DNA of 64,000 bases from Limnohabitans sp. Bal53 (lineage in GTDB: Bacteria > Pseudomonadota > Gammaproteobacteria > Burkholderiales > Burkholderiaceae_C): contig NZ_NESH01000001.1 in NCBI RefSeq assembly GCF_003063355.1, positions 868,001-932,000 of the forward strand. The letters are read 5' to 3'. The notes under the pieces are model-generated. The model was not told the DNA's origin. It was given only the letters and a program-made list of their open reading frames with translations, and searched no databases. A program made the translations under genes and the position numbers. How positions within the stretch are numbered: position 1 is the first letter of the stretch; each line of letters opens with the position of its first letter. Shown in pieces: positions 17,370-25,257 of the stretch.

Positions 17370-17425
17370 AGCGCAGCTAGCGCATCGGATGGGCCTGCGT
17401 GACCCCCATCCGGTCCCAAGCCCCC

Positions 17426-17698
17426 TCAGTCGCTGGCTGCAGCCGCCTGACGTTTTCGCTTGGCCAGGATCCGGGCCGAGTTGAGCCCGGTGAGGACCAT
17501 GATGGGCCACAAGAAAGTGCAGACCAAGGCCCATAACAGGCGACTGCCCAGCGCAGAGCCCCCTTCGGGCTTCTCCACCTTGTGAGGCCCCTCGCTGAAA
17601 ATGTGCTGGTAAGAATAAGTCGCAAGACCAAACACAGCACCAAACAAGAGAAACAGACAGATGTAGAGGTTCAAGGCCATCTCCTGGTTGAAAGCCAT
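17426..17698 (-). CDS. Small two-helix membrane protein, hypothetical
   Basis: The 90-residue protein has two hydrophobic segments, ALNLYICLFLLFGAVFGLAT near 7-26 and LLWALVCTFLWPIMVLTGL near 54-72, and ends in a basic tail (ILAKRKRQ). ATG codons at 17698 and 17680 are both possible starts, and the frame is open further upstream. I do not recognise the family. No neighbour suggests a function. Confidence 0.55.
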   Translation of the reverse strand: MAFNQEMALNLYICLFLLFGAVFGLATYSYQHIFSEGPHKVEKPEGGSALGSRLLWALVCTFLWPIMVLTGLNSARILAKRKRQAAAASD

Positions 17699-17912
17699 CA
17701 GGCTCGGCTGGATGGGCGGTTGGCCCGACCCAATGCCGTGAGTCGCAATCAGTGTAACTTTGAATTGACAAATTGACTGCATATCACCCGTGACACCAAG
17801 GTGTTCAGGTGCCCAGCGCTTCATGCGCTTGAAAAGGGCCAAGGGTGCAACACAAACGCTTCAGTGACAAACGCTGCGCCTGTCTGAACTGCGTCCCATG
17901 CCTTGCTGTGCT

Positions 17913-19112
17913 TCAGCGCCTGCGCAGCAACAACTGCGCCACGGCACCCGTCACGGCAAAAGCCAGCATCATCCAGCCCAGATTCACCGCGCCTTCGTGC
18001 GGCACCAGCCCCACCAGATAGCCGCCCGTGGCTCCGGTGAGTTGCTGCATGAGGCCTGCCACCGCAGCGGCCGAACCAGCCAGTGCAGGCAGCACGCCCA
18101 CAGTGCCCGCCAGCGCAGGCGGATTGAGCAAACCGTGACCAAAGCCCAGCAGGAGCAGCGGCAGGGCCACAGCCAAAGCGGTCTTCACCCCACCCAGGCC
18201 CAGCGCCAGCATCACCACCAAACCGCCCAGCGTCAGGGCCTGACCCCAAGCCATGACGCGCGATTCGCCCGCTTGCGCAATCAGCCGCGAGGTCATGAAG
18301 TTACCGAGAATGTAGGACACGGGCACGGCCATGATGAACCAGCCAATGCCGTCTGGACCGATGCCGTACCCCTTGAGCACGATGGGCGCCCCCGCCAAGA
18401 AGGCGTAAAACGTGGCGGTCGTGGCGGCAAGGATGGCCACATAGAGCAAAAATCGCGGCTCGCGCAGCAGACGGGCATAAGCGCTCAACATGGCCCTCAG
18501 CCAGTGACCCTCAGCGGGCGCAGGTTTGGCCACACGCGGCAAGCCCAGCCAGGCCGCCACCAAAAGCAACAAAGCCAACACAGCCAACACCTCAAAGTTG
18601 GTTTGCCAACCCAAGCGCACATGGATCTGCCCGCCGATCAGCGTGGCCAGCGGCGGACACATGCCCATTGCCATGCCGATGTAGGCCATGACGCGGGTGC
18701 GTTGTGGTCCGGCAAACAGGTCTTGCACCATGGAGCGGCCCACCACCATGCTGGCGGCACTGCCTGCGCCTTGCAGCACACGGGCGGCGGTCAGTTGGGT
18801 GATGTCGGTGGCCAGCGCGGCCATGACCGAGGCCAGCCCCGCCACCACCAGGCCCAGCATCAAGATGGGTTTGCGCCCGTGCCGATCGGACAGCGGGCCA
18901 TACACCAGTTGCAAGGCACCGTAGGCCACCACATAACCGCTGAAGGTCAGCTGCACATCGGCTTGGTGGGTGTTAAAAATGGCGCCCCACTCCTGCATGG
19001 ACGGCAGGCACAAGGTCATGGCCAAGAGGCCAAACGAGATTTGCGCCAGCACGTTGGCGATCAGCCAAGGGCTGTGGCCAACCGGGGCCTCGGAGCCTGG
19101 CGCAGTGGCCAT
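17913..19112 (-). CDS. MFS transporter, Bcr/CflA drug-resistance type
   Basis: The 399-residue protein has about twelve hydrophobic segments. The motif A region reads GPLSDRHGRKPILMLG between helices 2 and 3 and the drug-exporter motif GAGSAASMVVGRSMVQD follows, as in the Bcr/CflA branch of proton-driven exporters. It lies 1 base from metW on the same strand, so it may be transcribed with met genes. A link to methionine metabolism is not shown; substrate unknown. Confidence 0.88.
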   Translation of the reverse strand: MATAPGSEAPVGHSPWLIANVLAQISFGLLAMTLCLPSMQEWGAIFNTHQADVQLTFSGYVVAYGALQLVYGPLSDRHGRKPILMLGLVVAGLASVMAALATDITQLTAARVLQGAGSAASMVVGRSMVQDLFAGPQRTRVMAYIGMAMGMCPPLATLIGGQIHVRLGWQTNFEVLAVLALLLLVAAWLGLPRVAKPAPAEGHWLRAMLSAYARLLREPRFLLYVAILAATTATFYAFLAGAPIVLKGYGIGPDGIGWFIMAVPVSYILGNFMTSRLIAQAGESRVMAWGQALTLGGLVVMLALGLGGVKTALAVALPLLLLGFGHGLLNPPALAGTVGVLPALAGSAAAVAGLMQQLTGATGGYLVGLVPHEGAVNLGWMMLAFAVTGAVAQLLLRRR

Positions 19113-19113
19113 G

Positions 19114-19698
19114 TCAACTGCGCTGCAGTTTGTAAACCGCCGTGCCCGCCATCAGGTTGGGCCACAGGCGAACTTCTTGGCCTTGCTGCAGGCCAAAAGC
19201 GTCCATGATGCGCAACTGGTTTTTGCGGGCCAAGTCGCCAAAGTCGGCGTAGGTGCCCACCCGGATGTTGGGCGTGTCGTACCACTGGTAAGGCAGGCGC
19301 TTGGTCACCGGCATGCGGCCTTGCAACACGCTCAGGCGGTTGAACCAGTGCGCAAAGTTGGGAAAGGCCACGATGCCCACGCGGCCCACGCGCACGGTCT
19401 CGCGCAGCATGGTCTCGGCGTTGCGCAGGTGTTGCAGCGTGTCGATTTGCAGCACCACGTCAAACGACTGGTCAGCAAACAGGCTCAGGCCCTCGTCCAG
19501 GTTCAGCTGGATCACGTTCACGCCGCGCTTGACGCAGGCGTGCACATTGGCGTCGTCCAGCTCCACACCGTAACCGGTGCAGCCCTTGTGTTGCTGCAGA
19601 TAGGCCAGCAAGGCCCCATCGCCACAGCCCAAATCGAGCACGCGGGCGCCTTGTGGCACCAGGCGGGCAATGGCTTGCATGATCAGGGGGTCGCTCAT
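19114..19698 (-). CDS. metW: Methionine biosynthesis protein MetW
   Basis: The 194-residue protein is a class I methyltransferase-fold protein with the SAM-binding motif [15 protein letters not shown] at about 20-34. It starts inside the metX stop (four-base overlap), the standard arrangement in Proteobacteria where MetX and MetW act together in acylating homoserine. MetW stimulates or completes the acyltransferase rather than acting as a known methylase. It should be under the same SAM-responsive leader as metX. Confidence 0.95.
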   Translation of the reverse strand: MSDPLIMQAIARLVPQGARVLDLGCGDGALLAYLQQHKGCTGYGVELDDANVHACVKRGVNVIQLNLDEGLSLFADQSFDVVLQIDTLQHLRNAETMLRETVRVGRVGIVAFPNFAHWFNRLSVLQGRMPVTKRLPYQWYDTPNIRVGTYADFGDLARKNQLRIMDAFGLQQGQEVRLWPNLMAGTAVYKLQRS

Positions 19699-20849
19699 GC
19701 GGCACCTCCTTGTTCCAAAGTCTTGGCCATGTTGTCAAAGTAAGAGCGCACGACGCTCATGTAGCGCGCATCCGCGAGCAAGAAAGCGTCGTGCCCGTGC
19801 GGTGCATCGATTTCGGCGTAGCTCACGTCGCGGTGGTTGTCGAGCAGGGCCTTGACCATCTCGCGGCTGCGGGCGGGAGAGAAGCGCCAGTCGGTGCTGA
19901 AGCTGATCAACAAGAACTTGCAGCTCGCGCGGGCCAGCGCTTTGGACAGGTCGCCGCCAAAGGCGCGGGCCGGGTCAAAGTAATCGAGCGCCCGTGTGAT
20001 CAGCAAATAGGTGTTCGCGTCAAAGTACTCGCTGAACTTGTCGCCCTGGTAGCGCAGGTAGCTCTCGATCTGGAACTCCACTTCTTGTGTGGAATATTTG
20101 TAGCCGGTGGCGTTGTGCGTCACCGCCGCGCGCAGCTCGCGGCCAAACTTTTCGTTCATCACGTCGTCGCTCAGGTACGTGATGTGGCCAATCATGCGGG
20201 CGATGCGCAGGCCGCGCTTGGGCACCACGCCCTTTGCGTAAAAGTGACCGTCGTTGAAATCCGGATCGGTCACGATGGCGCGGCGGGCCACTTCGTTGAA
20301 GGCGATGTTTTCGGCGTTCAGGTTGGGGGCGCTCGCCACCACCAAGGCGTGTTTCACGCGCTCGGGGTATTGCAGCGTCCAAGACAGCGCCTGCATGCCG
20401 CCGAGACTCCCGCCCATCACGGCGGCCAATTTTTCAATGCCCAATGCATCGAGCAAGCGGGCTTGTGCGTTGACCCAGTCTTCCACCGTGACCACCGGAA
20501 AGTCCGCGCCGTACACGCGCCCGGTGTCGGGGTTCACATGCATGGGGCCGGTCGAGCCAAAGCACGAGCCCAGGTTGTTCACGCCGATCACAAAAAAGCG
20601 GTCGGTGTCGAGCGACTTGCCGGGGCCGATCATGTTGTCCCACCAGCCCAGGTTTTTGGGCTGGTCGGCGTACACGCCCGCCACATGGTGCGAGGCGTTG
20701 AGCGCGTGGCAGATCAGCACGGCGTTGGATTTGTCGGCATTGAGCGTGCCGTAGGTTTCGTAGCTCAGCGAGTAGCCACGGATGGACGCGCCGCTTTGCA
20801 AAGGCAAAGGGGCTTCAAACAGCATGCTTTGGGATTCGGCGATCAGCAT
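19695..20849 (-). CDS. metX: Homoserine O-acyltransferase MetX
   Basis: The 384-residue alpha/beta hydrolase activates homoserine in the first committed step of methionine synthesis. The nucleophile is S148 in [10 protein letters not shown], and the acid-histidine end of the triad is in [10 protein letters not shown] near 355. Many MetX proteins with MetW in Proteobacteria use succinyl-CoA rather than acetyl-CoA, so the acyl donor is left open. The leader carries a SAM-II type aptamer and a terminator. No strong ribosome site is seen before the ATG. Confidence 0.95.
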   Translation of the reverse strand: MLIAESQSMLFEAPLPLQSGASIRGYSLSYETYGTLNADKSNAVLICHALNASHHVAGVYADQPKNLGWWDNMIGPGKSLDTDRFFVIGVNNLGSCFGSTGPMHVNPDTGRVYGADFPVVTVEDWVNAQARLLDALGIEKLAAVMGGSLGGMQALSWTLQYPERVKHALVVASAPNLNAENIAFNEVARRAIVTDPDFNDGHFYAKGVVPKRGLRIARMIGHITYLSDDVMNEKFGRELRAAVTHNATGYKYSTQEVEFQIESYLRYQGDKFSEYFDANTYLLITRALDYFDPARAFGGDLSKALARASCKFLLISFSTDWRFSPARSREMVKALLDNHRDVSYAEIDAPHGHDAFLLADARYMSVVRSYFDNMAKTLEQGGAA

Positions 20850-20868
20850 CGAATGTGTTCAGGTGTGC

Positions 20869-20910
20869 AAAAAAACAAAACCCGGCTTCGCAGTCAGCTG
20901 GGCCGGGCTT
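20869..20910 (-). terminator. Intrinsic terminator in the metX leader (attenuator)
   Basis: On the minus strand a GCCCGGC/GCCGGG stem is followed by TTTTGTTTTTTT. It stands between the SAM-binding element and metX, ending 20 bases ahead of the metX start. Placement suggests conditional termination controlled by the upstream aptamer. Confidence 0.8.
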
Positions 20911-20927
20911 CAGTGGGTTGAAACACA

Positions 20928-20993
20928 CGCCATTTAGCTGAATTTCGAAACCATCGTGGTTTCGGCGCCCGCAATCGGGTTCAAATCGGCGCA
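20928..20993 (-). promoter_or_regulatory. SAM-II (SAM-alpha) riboswitch aptamer for metX-metW
   Basis: Read on the minus strand, GCGCCGATTTGAACC, then GATTGC, then GGCGCC form the SAM-II P1 stem and loop, and ATTCAGCTAAATGG supplies the conserved AGCTAAA pseudoknot strand. This order matches the known class, which controls metA/metX genes. An extra 8-bp hairpin (CGAAACCA/TGGTTTCG, 20946-20964) is inserted between P1 and the pseudoknot strand. A terminator follows. Binding of SAM should turn metX-metW off. No covariance search was done. Confidence 0.8.
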
Positions 20994-21000
20994 TGGCCTA

Positions 21001-21006
21001 AGTATA
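21001..21006 (-). promoter_or_regulatory. Probable -10 box of the metX transcript
   Basis: TATACT on the minus strand lies just upstream of the riboswitch, so transcription would begin almost at the aptamer's first stem. The -35 region is weak. Confidence 0.45.
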
Positions 21007-21092
21007 AGGGCGATAAATCAGGCCCTGCACCGAAGCAGCGCAAGGCTTCGCCCAGCCGAGGTTTCCATTGTTTAGGTCGCTTTGCAGACGCT

Positions 21093-21659
21093 TCAGCTGC
21101 CCCAATCCGACAAGGCAATCACGCCCAGCACGGCGAAGATGCCTGCCGAGATCAGGTGCACCAAGCGAAGCGGCACACGTTTGGTGATGGCGTCGCCCAG
21201 CCACACCACCGGGGCGTTGGCCAGCATCATGCCCAGTGTGGTGCCTGCGACCACCATGAACCAAGCGTTGTATTGCGCGGCCAGCATCACCGTGGCAATC
21301 TGGGTCTTATCGCCCATCTCAGCCAGAAAAAAGGCCACCACGGTGGTCAAAAACACGCCCATGCGCGGGGCGCTGTCGCCCTCTTCGTCGTCCAGCTTGT
21401 CGGGAATCAGCATCCACGCCGCCATCGCGATGAAGGACGCACCCAGCACCCAGCGCAGCACATCGGGCCCCAGCACGGTGGTGACCCAGCTGCCCAAGGC
21501 ACCGGCCAGGCCATGGTTGGCCAAGGTGGCCACCAAAATGCCGAGCACGATGGGCCAAGGTTGGCGAAAACGGGCGGCCAGCACGAGTGACAAAAGCTGG
21601 GTTTTGTCACCCATTTCGGCCAAAGCCACGATGCCAGTAGAGACGAGGAAAGCTTCCAT
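21093..21659 (-). CDS. GDT1/TMEM165 family cation transporter (UPF0016)
   Basis: The 188-residue membrane protein has two copies of the family motif EMGDKTQ, one near residue 15 and one near 110, each in a three-helix repeat. Family members move Mn2+ or Ca2+ across membranes; bacterial ones often export manganese. It is a single gene. I looked for a yybP-ykoY manganese riboswitch upstream and saw none. Its upstream region abuts the amtB control region. Confidence 0.9.
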   Translation of the reverse strand: MEAFLVSTGIVALAEMGDKTQLLSLVLAARFRQPWPIVLGILVATLANHGLAGALGSWVTTVLGPDVLRWVLGASFIAMAAWMLIPDKLDDEEGDSAPRMGVFLTTVVAFFLAEMGDKTQIATVMLAAQYNAWFMVVAGTTLGMMLANAPVVWLGDAITKRVPLRLVHLISAGIFAVLGVIALSDWGS

Positions 21660-21724
21660 AGGGATATGTGCGTCAGCCTGAACACTTGATCAGATCAGAG
21701 GTGCGCATCTTACGTGAGGGCTGC

Positions 21725-21790
21725 ATGCACCAATTTGGGGTACTGGAGGTTACCGGCACGCGCGAGCCACTTTGGGTGCGTTTCTTGCTT
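21725..21790 (+). promoter_or_regulatory. Candidate NtrC site and sigma-54 promoter of amtB
   Basis: At 21725-21741 TGCACCA-N3-TGGGGTA resembles the NtrC site TGCACCA-N3-TGGTGCA, with one perfect half. At 21774-21789 GGGTGCGTTTCTTGCT keeps the sigma-54 GG and GC doublets 10 bases apart and a perfect TTGCT -12 box. The -24 box matches less well. Transcription would begin near 21800, about 60 bases before the gene. Nitrogen control of amtB is well known, which supports the reading. Confidence 0.55.
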
Positions 21791-21861
21791 TGCTTTGGTG
21801 CGCGAGGGTGGATCGCCCCCGAAATGCACCAAATCAACTCAAAAATTCTCAAAGGACGATC

Positions 21862-23064
21862 GTGGAAGCACTAAAACAGGGCGCAGATGCGCTTTTTATT
21901 TTGTTGGGCGGCATCATGGTGTTGGCCATGCATGCTGGATTTGCTTTTCTGGAGCTGGGCACAGTCCGCAAAAAGAACCAGGTCAATGCGCTGGTCAAAA
22001 TCTTGGTGGATTTTTCAGTGTCGACCGTGGTTTATTTTGTGGTGGGCTACAGCGTGGCTTATGGCACCACATTCTTTGTGGGGGCCGAGCAACTGGCCGC
22101 CAAAAATGGCTATGACCTGGTCAAGTTCTTCTTTTTGCTGACCTTTGCCGCAGCCATTCCCGCCATCATTTCGGGCGGCATTGCCGAGCGGGCCAAGTTC
22201 TGGCCGCAATTGATCGCCACAGCGGTGATCGTGGGCTTCATCTACCCCTTCTTTGAGGGCATTGTCTGGAACCAGCACTTTGGTGTACAGGCCTGGATCA
22301 AGGCCGTCACGGGCGATGAGTTCCATGACTTTGCAGGCTCGGTGGTGGTGCACGCCATGGGCGGCTGGATCGCGCTGCCGGCAGTGATCTTGTTGGGTGC
22401 CCGCTACAACCGCTACCGCAAGGACGGCGTGGTGTCGGCGCACCCCCCCTCGAGCATCCCCTTCTTGGCCTTGGGTTCGTGGATCCTAATCGTGGGCTGG
22501 TTTGGTTTCAATGTGATGAGCGCGCAAACCGTGGACAAAATCTCGGGTCTGGTGGCGGTCAACTCCCTGATGGCCATGGTGGGCGGCACATTGGCTGCCT
22601 TGGTATTGGGCAAGAACGACCCCGGTTTTGTGCACAACGGCCCCTTGGCCGGTTTGGTGGCGGTGTGTGCAGGCTCCGACCTGATGCACCCTTTTGGTGC
22701 CTTGATCACGGGTGCCGTGGCAGGGGCCCTGTTTGTGGTGATGTTCACACTGACCCAGAACAAGTGGAAGATCGACGACGTGCTGGGTGTGTGGCCCTTG
22801 CATGGCATTTGCGGCGCTTGGGGCGGCATTGCTGCGGGCATTTTTGGGGCCACGAGTCTGGGCGGCTTGGGGGGCATCAACCTGACAGCGCAGTTGATCG
22901 GTACCGCCATGGGTGTGGCGTGGGCCCTTGTGGGTGGCTTGGCGATTTACGGCATCTTGAAAATCACGCTGGGCCTGAAACTCAGCCCAGAAGAAGAGTA
23001 CGACGGCGCCGACTTGAGCGTCCACAAGATCAGCGCCACCCCTGACCGCGAAGTGAGTTGGTAA
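21862..23064 (+). CDS. amtB: Ammonium transporter
   Basis: The 400-residue protein has about eleven membrane helices and Amt signatures: FAGSVVVHAMGGWIALPA around 155-172, GWFGFNVMSA, and a late HGICGAWGGIAAG histidine segment. These hold the twin-histidine pore. It takes up ammonium or ammonia. GTG at 21862 is chosen as start because AAAGGA lies six bases ahead; upstream codons in frame lack this. No glnK gene is adjacent, unlike in many Proteobacteria. Confidence 0.93.
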   Translation: MEALKQGADALFILLGGIMVLAMHAGFAFLELGTVRKKNQVNALVKILVDFSVSTVVYFVVGYSVAYGTTFFVGAEQLAAKNGYDLVKFFFLLTFAAAIPAIISGGIAERAKFWPQLIATAVIVGFIYPFFEGIVWNQHFGVQAWIKAVTGDEFHDFAGSVVVHAMGGWIALPAVILLGARYNRYRKDGVVSAHPPSSIPFLALGSWILIVGWFGFNVMSAQTVDKISGLVAVNSLMAMVGGTLAALVLGKNDPGFVHNGPLAGLVAVCAGSDLMHPFGALITGAVAGALFVVMFTLTQNKWKIDDVLGVWPLHGICGAWGGIAAGIFGATSLGGLGGINLTAQLIGTAMGVAWALVGGLAIYGILKITLGLKLSPEEEYDGADLSVHKISATPDREVSW

Positions 23065-23143
23065 AACAACAACAAGGTGATCAAGAGCACGATTTGACGG
23101 GCTTTTAGGGAAAACGCCTTGCAATTTTTTTGTTGATATCGCA

Positions 23144-23180
23144 GATAATGACTTGACTTCAGTGCAAAAACCCTGAAGTC
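23144..23180 (+). promoter_or_regulatory. Promoter -10 and leader hairpin of the RNA-binding protein gene
   Basis: GATAAT at 23144-23149 is a good -10 box. A perfect 8-bp hairpin (GACTTCAG at 23155-23162, CTGAAGTC at 23173-23180) follows at once, so it would be at the 5' end of a leader of about 130 bases. Long structured leaders are common in cold-induced RNA-binding protein genes. Confidence 0.5.
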
Positions 23181-23291
23181 CAGTCTGCGGTGACCAGATC
23201 AGTTTCGCTTTCCTTCCGATGATTTCAGGTTTGTTGAATGCGTTTTCGGAGCTCCATCGCTTTTATCTCTGTGTTTTGAGGAGTCCCTTTC

Positions 23292-23882
23292 ATGGGCAAC
23301 AAACTTTACGTCGGCAACCTGCCTTACTCGGTTCGTGACGGCGATCTGGAACAAGCTTTCGGCGAATTCGGTGCAGTGACCAGCGCCAAAGTCATGATGG
23401 AGCGCGACACCGGTCGTTCCAAAGGCTTCGGCTTTGTGGAAATGGGCAGCGACGACGAAGCGCAAGCCGCGATCAACGGCATGAATGGCCAGCCTTTGGG
23501 CGGCCGCAATGTGGTCGTGAACGAAGCACGTCCCATGGAAGCGCGCCCTCCCCGCTCAGGTGGCGGCGGCTTTGGTGGTGGCGGCGGCTTTGGTGGCGGT
23601 CGTCGTGAAGGCGGCGGTGGTGGTTACGGCGGCGGCGGCGGCGGTGGCGGCGGCTACGGCGGAGGTCGTGAAGGCGGCGGTGGCGGTTATGGCGGCGGCC
23701 GTGAAGGCGGTGGCGGCTACGGCGGTGGCCGCGAAGGTGGCGGCGGTTATGGCGGCGGCGGCCGTGGCGAAGGCGGCGGCGGTGGTTTCCGCAGCCCCTA
23801 CGGCGCAGGTCCCCGTGGCGGTGGCGGTCGCCGTGAAGGTGGTCGCGAAGGCGGTGGCGGCGGCTACGGCGGCGGCTACTGA
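23292..23882 (+). CDS. RRM-domain RNA-binding protein with glycine-rich tail
   Basis: The 196-residue protein has one RRM at residues 1-80 with RNP2 (KLYVGNLPY) and RNP1 (KGFGFVEM). The rest is a low-complexity tail of glycine with repeated YGGGREGGG units and arginines. This matches bacterial Rbp-type proteins, which are often cold-induced and act as RNA chaperones. TGAGGAG precedes the ATG. The tail is encoded by GGC/GGT runs, which create long meaningless open frames on other frames. Two hairpins follow the stop. Confidence 0.92.
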   Translation: MGNKLYVGNLPYSVRDGDLEQAFGEFGAVTSAKVMMERDTGRSKGFGFVEMGSDDEAQAAINGMNGQPLGGRNVVVNEARPMEARPPRSGGGGFGGGGGFGGGRREGGGGGYGGGGGGGGGYGGGREGGGGGYGGGREGGGGYGGGREGGGGYGGGGRGEGGGGGFRSPYGAGPRGGGGRREGGREGGGGGYGGGY

Positions 23883-23895
23883 TCGAGCAACTGTC

Positions 23896-23955
23896 TTGGG
23901 CTGATCACTCAGCCCAAAAATGTCCAAAGCCCTGCATTGCAGGGCTTTGTTGTTT
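23896..23955 (+). terminator. Tandem hairpin terminator after the RNA-binding protein gene
   Basis: A first stem TTGGGCTGA/TCAGCCCAA (23896-23917) is followed by AAAGCCCTGCA/TGCAGGGCTTT (23926-23948) and GTTGTTT. The second is a standard intrinsic terminator. Confidence 0.85.
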
Positions 23956-24017
23956 CTGGCGTTTGTTGAGCGTTTTTTGAACCCTACCCCAGGTCAGCGT
24001 GGCCTCAGGTTGGGGGC

Positions 24018-24039
24018 GTCCTACCCACGGGGTGGGCGA
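24018..24039. repeat. Short dispersed palindromic repeat, copy c
   Basis: TCCTACCCACGGGGTGGGCG matches the dispersed core (CCACGGGGTGGGC with an adjacent TCCTAC), here with the two parts fused. It lies between the terminator above and lptC. Confidence 0.5.
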
Positions 24040-24072
24040 AACCGATATGCCCTGTAATCTGTGGCGGTTGGC

Positions 24073-24681
24073 TCAGGGAGTCTGACGTTGCGGCAAAACC
24101 GCGCGCACCCGGCCCTGCAGCTCGTACTGGCCGCTGCGGGTGTCGAAGTTCATGGTTTGGGCGCTGAACACGTCTGCGCCGTGGGTGATGCGCACGGGTT
24201 GATCCGAGACCAGTCGCTCTTCTTCTAGCCAAACCGTGAGTGTTTCACCACGCAGCTCGATGCGCGGGCTCTGCGCGTCAGCCTGTCGCACCGCAACCGC
24301 ATCACCGCTCAGGATCACCTGTTGTTCGGCTTCGCGGGAGATGCCTTTTTTCGCCTGAGCCGTCAGGCGTGTGCCCACCTCGTTTTCGGCCAAGATGCGC
24401 ACACCTTCAATGTGCAAGCTTTCTGAGGCCGGAAAGTGGGTGGCGCCTTGCCCGCTGATTTCGCGCGTCAGACGGCCAGAGGTGTCAAAGGATTTGACCG
24501 TGAATTGTTCGAGCCGGAAATCAGGGTCTTGGCGCAGTTGGGGGTCAATGCGGGGCAATATCAACTCGGGCACGCTGCGCACCAGCCACCAGCTGCCCAA
24601 AGCCAACATAGCAAACAGGAACAAGGGCAGGTAAATCGTCAACCGATCCAAGGTTCGGCGCAGGCGAGTGAGCATGTTCAT
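24073..24681 (-). CDS. lptC: LPS export ABC transporter periplasmic protein LptC
   Basis: The 202-residue protein has one N-terminal membrane helix (LTIYLPLFLFAMLALGSWWLV) and a periplasmic beta-jellyroll. SFDTSGRLTREISGQGATHFP and LHIEGVRILAENE are typical LptC strands. It passes lipopolysaccharide from LptBFG to LptA. It overlaps kdsC by four bases. The customary lptA and lptB do not follow in this window; an unrelated gap follows instead, so the lpt locus appears split here. Confidence 0.88.
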   Translation of the reverse strand: MNMLTRLRRTLDRLTIYLPLFLFAMLALGSWWLVRSVPELILPRIDPQLRQDPDFRLEQFTVKSFDTSGRLTREISGQGATHFPASESLHIEGVRILAENEVGTRLTAQAKKGISREAEQQVILSGDAVAVRQADAQSPRIELRGETLTVWLEEERLVSDQPVRITHGADVFSAQTMNFDTRSGQYELQGRVRAVLPQRQTP

Positions 24682-25256
24682 GCCGACGCGCCCGGGTGGT
24701 CATTCACCCCCACTTGCGCGAGCAAGGCGGCGTAGTGCCCGCCCGCCACCAGCAGCAGGTCGCAAAAGGCGCGGGCCGCACCTTCGCCGCCACGTTCGGC
24801 GGTAGTGTGGTGGGCCAGCGCTTTGGCCTGGGCATGGGCGTTGGCCGGAGCGCAAGCAAATGCAGCGCGTTGCATCACGGGCAAATCGGGCCAGTCATCG
24901 CCAATGGCAGCCGCTTGCGCCCAGCTCAGGTTCAGTTCGCTCAAAAAAGCTTCGGCTGCCGGGCGCTTGTCTTCGGTGCCAAAGCGGGCGTGGGTAATGC
25001 CCAGCGCCTTCAGGCGCAGTCGCAGGGGTGCCGAGTCGCGGCCGGTGATGACGACGGGTGTGATGCCTGCCTTTTGCAGCAGTTTCAGGCCTTGGCCGTC
25101 CAGCGTATTGAAGCGCTTGAGGGTCTCGCCGCTTTCAGAAAAATACAGCCCGCCGTCGGTCAGCACGCCATCGATGTCGAAAAAGGCCACTCGGATGCCT
25201 TGCGCTTGCAGCAGCAATTCGGGCGGGTAATGCAGCGCTGGTGTCAGAACTTGCAT
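24678..25256 (-). CDS. kdsC: 3-deoxy-D-manno-octulosonate 8-phosphate phosphatase
   Basis: The 192-residue HAD phosphatase has the DxD nucleophile motif in FFDIDGVLTDGGLYF near residue 26, TGRDSAPLRLR as motif II and IGDDWPDLPVM as motif IV. It hydrolyses Kdo-8-phosphate in lipopolysaccharide core synthesis. It sits between kdsD and lptC, the normal order, and overlaps lptC by four bases. Confidence 0.93.
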   Translation of the reverse strand: MQVLTPALHYPPELLLQAQGIRVAFFDIDGVLTDGGLYFSESGETLKRFNTLDGQGLKLLQKAGITPVVITGRDSAPLRLRLKALGITHARFGTEDKRPAAEAFLSELNLSWAQAAAIGDDWPDLPVMQRAAFACAPANAHAQAKALAHHTTAERGGEGAARAFCDLLLVAGGHYAALLAQVGVNDHPGASA

Positions 25257-25257
25257 C

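Noticed and set aside
17898-19208. 436-codon plus-strand frame rich in histidine and glutamine
   Set aside because: It mirrors the MFS transporter gene; the His/Gln richness is the usual complement of hydrophobic codons.
21660-21730. Possible yybP-ykoY manganese riboswitch before the GDT1-family gene
   Set aside because: The conserved strands of this class were not found on the minus strand leader.
23556-23927. Long open frames opposite and out of frame with the glycine-rich tail, rich in alanine and threonine
   Set aside because: They are products of GGC/GCC repeats coding the glycine tail of the RRM protein and have no domain or ribosome site.
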